From an uncultured Rivibacter sp. (lineage in GTDB: Bacteria > Pseudomonadota > Gammaproteobacteria > Burkholderiales > Burkholderiaceae), in the NCBI GenBank assembly GCA_946481025.1, contig CAMLNA010000085.1, positions 1 through 19,135 on the forward strand: a stretch of 19,135 bases of DNA, written 5' to 3'. Both the position numbers and the translations under genes were made by a program. The notes beneath the pieces are model-generated. The model saw nothing but the letters and a program-made list of their open reading frames with translations, was not told where the DNA came from and did not search any database. Positions 15,326 through 19,135 of this stretch are shown in pieces. Position 1 is the stretch's first letter. The number at the start of each line of letters is the position of its first letter.

Positions 15326-15338
15326 CTCATCAGAGGGG
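15326..15338 (+). repeat. Second copy of a 13-base intergenic motif
   Basis: CTCATCAGAGGGG here is identical to bases 10138-10150. Both copies lie in intergenic gaps shortly before a plus-strand gene; here the arms pair only partly (CTC with GAG), so no strong hairpin forms. Otherwise the 125-base gap 15249-15373 shows no clear promoter or terminator. Two copies could be chance. Confidence 0.25.
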
Positions 15339-15373
15339 CTTTGTTGCCGCTGGCGGCGAGAAAGGACGGGACC

Positions 15374-16390
15374 ATGAAGTTCCTATGGCCCGAACTGCTG
15401 TGGTTGCTTGTCCTGCTGCCGCTGCTGGCAGCCGCCCGCCTGTGGCTGCTGCGCCGCCGCCGAGCCCAGCTCGCCGGGGCTTGGCCGGGCATGTTCGATG
15501 CCGCTCCCGCCGTCCGCCCCGCCGGCGAACCCGCACACGTACGTGCCGGCGTGCTGCTGCTGTTCGCGGGGCTCGGGGCCTTGATCGTCGCGATGGCGCG
15601 GCCGATGTGGGCGCTGCCGGAGACCGGCCCCGACCAGACCATCGTGCTGGCCATCGACCTGTCGGGCAGCATGGCGGCCGCCGACATCGCTCCCAACCGC
15701 CTGGCGGCGGCGCAGAAGGCCGCCAAGAAGTTCGTGCAGGAGTTGCCCCGCGGCGTGCAGGTGGCGGTGGTGGCCTATGCCGACAGCGCCGAGCTCGTGC
15801 AGCCGCCCACGCTGGTGCGCGAACGCGCCACCGAAGCGATCGACCGCTTCCAGCTGCAAGGCGGCACGGCCATCGGCGACGGCATCCTCACCGCGCTGGG
15901 CGCCCTGTTCCCCGGGCAGGCGCTCGACCTGAGCTCGGTGCAGCAGCCGCCGCCCGCACATGCCCTGTCGACCCAGCCCGCCGTGGCGCCCGGCTCCTAT
16001 GCCGAGGGCCTGATCGTGCTGCTCACCGATGGCGAAAACACGATGGGCAGCGATCCGCTCGACGCCGCGCGGCTGGCGGCCCAGCGGGGCGTCAAGGTGT
16101 GCACGGTCGGCTTCGGCACCGCCGACGGTGCCATCGTGCGTTCCGAGGGCGCGAGCGAGCATGTGGGGCTCGACGAGGCCGGCCTGAAGGAGATCGCCCG
16201 CCTCACCGCCGGTGAATATTTCCGCGCCACCAACGTCGACGAGCTCAAGCAGGTCTATACCGAGCTGAAGGGCCGGCTGGTCACCCGCATGCACGAGACC
16301 GAGGCCACCGCCGTGGCCGCGGCGCTGGGTGCGCTGTTGCTGCTGGCTGCGGCGGGCCTGTCGCTGTGGCGCACCGGCGCGGTGGCGTAG
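15374..16390 (+). CDS. BatA-like von Willebrand factor A domain membrane protein
   Basis: The 338-residue protein has the layout of BatA proteins of aerotolerance-type operons. Two N-terminal membrane segments (about residues 4-26 and 57-76) precede the VWA domain, and a C-terminal membrane segment lies at about 313-333. The metal-ion-dependent adhesion site is complete, with DLSGS at Asp95, Ser97 and Ser99, a Thr in QGGTAIGDG near residue 165, and LTDGEN from residue 217. A Pro/Gln/Ala-rich loop (QQPPPAHALSTQPAV, about residues 191-205) interrupts the VWA fold. GAGAAAGGACGGG precedes the ATG. The usual partners (MoxR ATPase, DUF58 protein, BatB) are not adjacent in this window, so its partners are unknown. 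VWA proteins of this type are thought to assist periplasmic or membrane complex assembly. Confidence 0.88.
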   Translation: MKFLWPELLWLLVLLPLLAAARLWLLRRRRAQLAGAWPGMFDAAPAVRPAGEPAHVRAGVLLLFAGLGALIVAMARPMWALPETGPDQTIVLAIDLSGSMAAADIAPNRLAAAQKAAKKFVQELPRGVQVAVVAYADSAELVQPPTLVRERATEAIDRFQLQGGTAIGDGILTALGALFPGQALDLSSVQQPPPAHALSTQPAVAPGSYAEGLIVLLTDGENTMGSDPLDAARLAAQRGVKVCTVGFGTADGAIVRSEGASEHVGLDEAGLKEIARLTAGEYFRATNVDELKQVYTELKGRLVTRMHETEATAVAAALGALLLLAAAGLSLWRTGAVA

Positions 16391-16403
16391 GCGCGGGGGA
16401 GGT

Positions 16404-17258
16404 TCAGCCCGCCGGCTGCCGCTGCAGCGCCTGAGCGAGCGCGCGCACGAAGGCCGCGGCGGCATGCCTGCGCCCGGCTTCGTTGAGATGCCCGCCGTCG
16501 TCTGTGTAGTCGCCCGCCAGCGTGTGCACGGCACGGCCGTTGTGGTCGAAGGCGGTGCGGCGGCCGTCCGGCAGCGTGGACTCGATGCGCGCCAGGTCGA
16601 ACACCAGCGCCTTGCCGTCGCCGAAGCGCGCCAGCAGGCTCTGGTTGTAGGCGTTGCGCAAGGCGTTGTCGGCGTCGCCTTCGATCTCCCGGCCGAGCAG
16701 GCGCTTGATCGGCGTCTTCCAGCCCGGCGGCTCGGAACGCAGCGGCGTGGTCACGTGCACCAGCCGCGTGCCCGGGCTGGCGGTGTTCACGCGCGACACC
16801 ATCGACTCGTAGCGGCCGAGCAGGCCGTCCTGCCCTTGCGCGTCGCGGGCCACGTCCTCGTAGCAGAGCTTCAGCAGCGCGACGTCGAAGCCGCCGTTGG
16901 CGGCCAGCAGCCGGCCGAAGGACGCGATCTTGGTGTCGGGCGCGCCGTTCCTGCCCACCTGCACATGGAACAGGCCGGGACCGGCCGGCGCCTGCGCGCC
17001 TTCGTCGAAACGCTCGATGCGCAGGGTCACGCCAGTCTCGCGCACGAGGTCGCGCACGCCGTCGAGGATGTTGCGGCCCACCGACTGGTGGGCGAACAGG
17101 ATGCGCGCCTGCGAGAGGGCCTGCAGGTCGGCCTTCACGGCGGCCAGGTCCACGGGAACCTCCGTTGAACGTGACGAACAGCCGGAAAGCGCTGCCGGCA
17201 CCAGGGGAGAAAGGGCCGCACCGAGCACGGCCGCACGTCGATTGAGCAGGCAGGTCAT
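16404..17258 (-). CDS. SGNH/GDSL-hydrolase-like lipoprotein
   Basis: The 284-residue product starts with a lipoprotein signal: NRRAAVLGAALSPLVPA then the lipobox LSGC with Cys27. Its twin arginines also resemble a weak Tat-type signal. The mature domain has ILFAHQSVGRNI (HQSVG at 57-61, Ser59 the probable nucleophile), VGRNGAPDTKIASFG, FDVALLKLCYEDV, RLVHVTTPL, and the C-terminal DDGGHLNEAGRRH with Asp254 and His257, matching the D-x-x-H of SGNH hydrolases. Such enzymes deacylate or deacetylate polysaccharides or esters in the periplasm. The ATG follows the acetyltransferase stop by 7 bases on the same strand, suggesting an operon. Substrate is unknown; pairing with an acetyltransferase hints at acetyl or acyl turnover on a glycan. 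Confidence 0.82.
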   Translation of the reverse strand: MTCLLNRRAAVLGAALSPLVPAALSGCSSRSTEVPVDLAAVKADLQALSQARILFAHQSVGRNILDGVRDLVRETGVTLRIERFDEGAQAPAGPGLFHVQVGRNGAPDTKIASFGRLLAANGGFDVALLKLCYEDVARDAQGQDGLLGRYESMVSRVNTASPGTRLVHVTTPLRSEPPGWKTPIKRLLGREIEGDADNALRNAYNQSLLARFGDGKALVFDLARIESTLPDGRRTAFDHNGRAVHTLAGDYTDDGGHLNEAGRRHAAAAFVRALAQALQRQPAG

Positions 17259-17265
17259 GGGGATG

Positions 17266-17913
17266 TCAGGAGCGGTCGGCCGCGGCGGCCGTGGTGTTGC
17301 TTTCAGGGGCCTCGGCGGGCGGCCGCTTGCGCCAGCCCACCACCCGGCCGGGGTTGCCGGCCACGATGGCATAGGCCGGCACCGACTTGTTGAGCACGGT
17401 GCAGGCCGAGATGATGGCGCCGCGATGGATGGTGACGCCCGGCATCACGAACACGCCGGCACCCAGCCACACGTCGTCCTCGATCACCACCTCCTTCTCG
17501 TCCCAGCCCTGCAGCTGCCAGGGGGTGTCGGGGTCGTCGAAGCGGTGGTTCACCGACCACACCTTCACGTCCGGGCCGAAGCCGACCCAGTCGCCGATGC
17601 GCACGCCGCCGCCGCCGGTGATGAAGACGTTCTGCGCGAAGTTGCAGTGCGCCCCGATGCGGACCTTGTCGGCGCTGGTGACGCGAAAGCCGGACAGCAC
17701 GCGCGCGTGGGGCCCCAGGTGACCGAGCACCCGCGGCAGCAGGCGCGCCCGCAGCCACACGCCCAGGCGCAGCGGCACGGCGCACAGCAGCCACAGCCAG
17801 AGCTCGTCGGCGTCGGTGCGCAGCTCCCAGAGCAGGCGCTTCACGAAGCCCCCCTGCGGCTGCGGGCGGCTGTGGACATGCTCATGGTCGGCGCTGTCGG
17901 CCATCCCGCCCAT
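17266..17913 (-). CDS. WcaF-type hexapeptide-repeat acetyltransferase
   Basis: The product is a left-handed beta-helix O-acetyltransferase of the WcaF/Maa type. A hydrophobic lead helix (ADELWLWLLCAVPLRLGVWLRA) is followed by hexapeptide repeats (VRIGAHCNFAQNVFI, VRIGDWVGFGPDV). The catalytic-type His123 lies in SVNHRFDDP, and further repeats are VVIEDDVWLGAGVFV and GVTIHRGAIISA. The family's end is NKSVPAYAIVAGNPGRVVGWRKR. These enzymes transfer acetyl from acetyl-CoA to sugars in surface polysaccharides. The ATG at 17913 shares one base with the preceding stop (TGATG) and gives 215 residues. The first 23 of these look non-native, and a GTG at 17844 after a GGGGGG box (17849-17854) gives the more typical N-terminus VKRLLWELRTD, so the true start is uncertain. 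Confidence 0.85.
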   Translation of the reverse strand: MGGMADSADHEHVHSRPQPQGGFVKRLLWELRTDADELWLWLLCAVPLRLGVWLRARLLPRVLGHLGPHARVLSGFRVTSADKVRIGAHCNFAQNVFITGGGGVRIGDWVGFGPDVKVWSVNHRFDDPDTPWQLQGWDEKEVVIEDDVWLGAGVFVMPGVTIHRGAIISACTVLNKSVPAYAIVAGNPGRVVGWRKRPPAEAPESNTTAAAADRS

Positions 17914-18887
17914 CAGCCGACCCCCGGGATCTCCTGCACCAGCAGCGGCTTCTGGTGCAGGTAGCGCGTGGTCGAGCGCTTGGTGTCGATGTCCTTGAAC
18001 GCATGTTCCACCTGGGCCGGCGACAGGCCGGTGGCCGCTGCCACCTCGCCTGCGGCGATGCCGTGGTTCTTGGCGTACAGGCACAGGTCCAGCTTGTCGT
18101 AGGGCAGGCTGAAATAGAACTCGTCCTGCCCCTGCGGCAGCGAATAGGTGTCGGTGGTGGGCGGGCGGCGGCGGATCTCGTCGGGCACGCCCAGGTACTC
18201 GGCCAGCTGGTAGACCTGGCTCTTGTAGAGGTGCGCAATCGGCTTGACGTCGGCCGCCCCGTCGCCCTGCTTGACGAAAAAGCCCTGGTCGTATTCGAGC
18301 CGGTTCGGCGTGCCGGCCACGGCGTAGTTCAGGCGGTCGGCCCAGTGGTATTCGACCATCTTGCGCACGCGCTGCTTGAAGTTGGTGGCCGCCAGGATGG
18401 CGAGGTAGGCGTCGAGGGTGAGCCGCACCTTCACCTCGCGGCCTTCGGGCGAACGCGCCACCACCGAATAGAAGTTGAGGCCCTGGTGCTCGGGGCCGGG
18501 CAGCACGATCTTGAACTTCCAGTCGGGCGTGAATTCGGGAACGACCTGTGCCACCGCGGCGTTGCGGCGCTCGTAGCACTTGAGCGCGGCGAGCGCCGGC
18601 GCGATGTCCTCGACGGTGTTGCGGATCTCGAAGCGATTCGCCAGCAGCTGCCCCAGGCGCAGGGATTCCGGGTCGGAGTCGGCCTCGGGCATGAAGATGC
18701 CGAACACGCGTTCGGCGCCCAGCGCCCGGGCCGCCAGTGCCGCGGTCACCGAGCTGTCGATGCCCCCGGAGATGCCCACCACGATGCCCTTGCGCCGCAG
18801 GTCGCGGACCTGGCGCCGCATCGCCTCGCCGATGCGCTCGACCTCGGCGGCCGCATCGAGCTTCAGGGCCTTGCTGTCGAAAGTCAT
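17913..18887 (-). CDS. NH3-dependent NAD+ synthetase-like protein (NadE family)
   Basis: The 324-residue product has the N-type ATP pyrophosphatase loop SGGIDSS at residues 40-46. It also has the NAD-synthetase motifs RVRKMVEYHWADR and GTPNRLEY near 173-199, and KQGDGAADVKPIAHLYKSQVYQLAEYLGVP from about 206. NadE makes NAD from deamido-NAD, ATP and ammonia. There is no glutaminase domain. It is about 50 residues longer than E. coli NadE; the extra part lies around residues 104-160 and is unlike the usual sequence. The start follows AGAGGGAATC. It lies between an acyl-ligase gene and a polysaccharide-type acetyltransferase, which is odd for housekeeping NAD synthesis. A specialised amidation or adenylation role is possible, but the active-site motifs look normal. 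Confidence 0.87.
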   Translation of the reverse strand: MTFDSKALKLDAAAEVERIGEAMRRQVRDLRRKGIVVGISGGIDSSVTAALAARALGAERVFGIFMPEADSDPESLRLGQLLANRFEIRNTVEDIAPALAALKCYERRNAAVAQVVPEFTPDWKFKIVLPGPEHQGLNFYSVVARSPEGREVKVRLTLDAYLAILAATNFKQRVRKMVEYHWADRLNYAVAGTPNRLEYDQGFFVKQGDGAADVKPIAHLYKSQVYQLAEYLGVPDEIRRRPPTTDTYSLPQGQDEFYFSLPYDKLDLCLYAKNHGIAAGEVAAATGLSPAQVEHAFKDIDTKRSTTRYLHQKPLLVQEIPGVG

Positions 18888-18935
18888 GAAGATTCCCTCT
18901 GGATCTGGATGTTGTGGTGCGGTCCGGCGGTGGGT

Positions 18936-19135
18936 TCAGGCGAGCCCGATCTTGCTGATCTTGCCCGACGCCGTCTTGGGCAGTTCGGCCACGAAGGCCA
19001 CGTGCTTGGGCACCATGAACTTCTCGAGCCTGCGCTGGCAATGCTTGATGACCTCGGCCTGCGTCAGGCTGGCGCCGTCGTGCAGCGCCACGAAGGCCTT
19101 GATCGCGCTGCCCAGCACGTCGTCGGGCACGCCGA
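18936..19135 (-). CDS. AMP-forming acyl-CoA/acyl ligase, C-terminal end (partial)
   Basis: Only the last 66 codons and the stop are inside; the gene continues past the right edge. The fragment GVPDDVLGSAIKAFVAL, IKHCQRRLEKFMVPKHV and FVAELPKTASGKISKIGL is the C-terminal lid of the ANL (acyl-CoA synthetase/adenylation) superfamily. The Lys in PKTASGK is the catalytic lysine used for adenylation. Substrate cannot be inferred from the lid. It ends 48 bases before the NAD synthetase-like gene on the same strand, so it is probably the upstream member of the same operon. Confidence 0.88.
   Translation of the reverse strand, partial: GVPDDVLGSAIKAFVALHDGASLTQAEVIKHCQRRLEKFMVPKHVAFVAELPKTASGKISKIGLA

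Overview
The window comes from a high-G+C Gram-negative bacterium, most likely a betaproteobacterium of the order Burkholderiales. The evidence is the strong G/C bias at third codon positions (long spurious open frames lie opposite every large gene), the fused ~1190-residue indolepyruvate:ferredoxin oxidoreductase beside a divergent Lrp/AsnC regulator, and a compact C-P lyase operon. This placement rests on recalled family distributions, not on a search. I see no rRNA, tRNA, CRISPR array, insertion sequence or phage gene, and no gene-free stretch reaches 300 bases.

Layout. (1) Bases 1-5772, plus strand: the distal part of a carbon-phosphorus lyase (phosphonate degradation) operon. The order is the end of phnH, phnI, phnJ, a GNAT acetyltransferase, phnK, phnL, phnM and a pyridoxamine-phosphate-oxidase-like flavoprotein. 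Most junctions are 1-4 base stop/start overlaps, so the set is probably translated as a coupled unit. PhnG-H-I-J form the core complex, PhnK and PhnL are its ABC-type ATPase partners, and PhnM removes pyrophosphate from the ribose triphosphate phosphonate intermediate. phnN and phnP are not present at this end. (2) Bases 5809-9369, minus strand: a fused indolepyruvate:ferredoxin oxidoreductase. It is divergent from an Lrp/AsnC regulator (9554-10111), and the ~185-base gap between them carries a row of inverted repeats. (3) Bases 10207-10992: an exported protein of unknown function, convergent with a class A penicillin-binding protein on the minus strand (11011-13251).

(4) Bases 13401-16390, plus strand: two overlapping uncharacterised genes (one small and helical, one exported), then a DUF72 protein, then a BatA-like von Willebrand factor A membrane protein. 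(5) Bases 16404-19135, minus strand: an apparent operon whose transcription order is an AMP-forming acyl ligase (only its end is in the window), an NH3-dependent NAD synthetase-like protein, a WcaF-type hexapeptide acetyltransferase and an SGNH-hydrolase-like lipoprotein. The acetyltransferase and lipoprotein suggest surface polysaccharide or glycolipid modification. That would make the NAD synthetase homologue a candidate for a specialised role outside housekeeping NAD synthesis.

The observations most worth follow-up are the two accessory genes built into the C-P lyase operon, the evenly spaced dyads upstream of the Lrp gene, the ligase/NadE-like/acetyltransferase/lipoprotein cluster, and the coupled pair of uncharacterised genes at 13401-14488.
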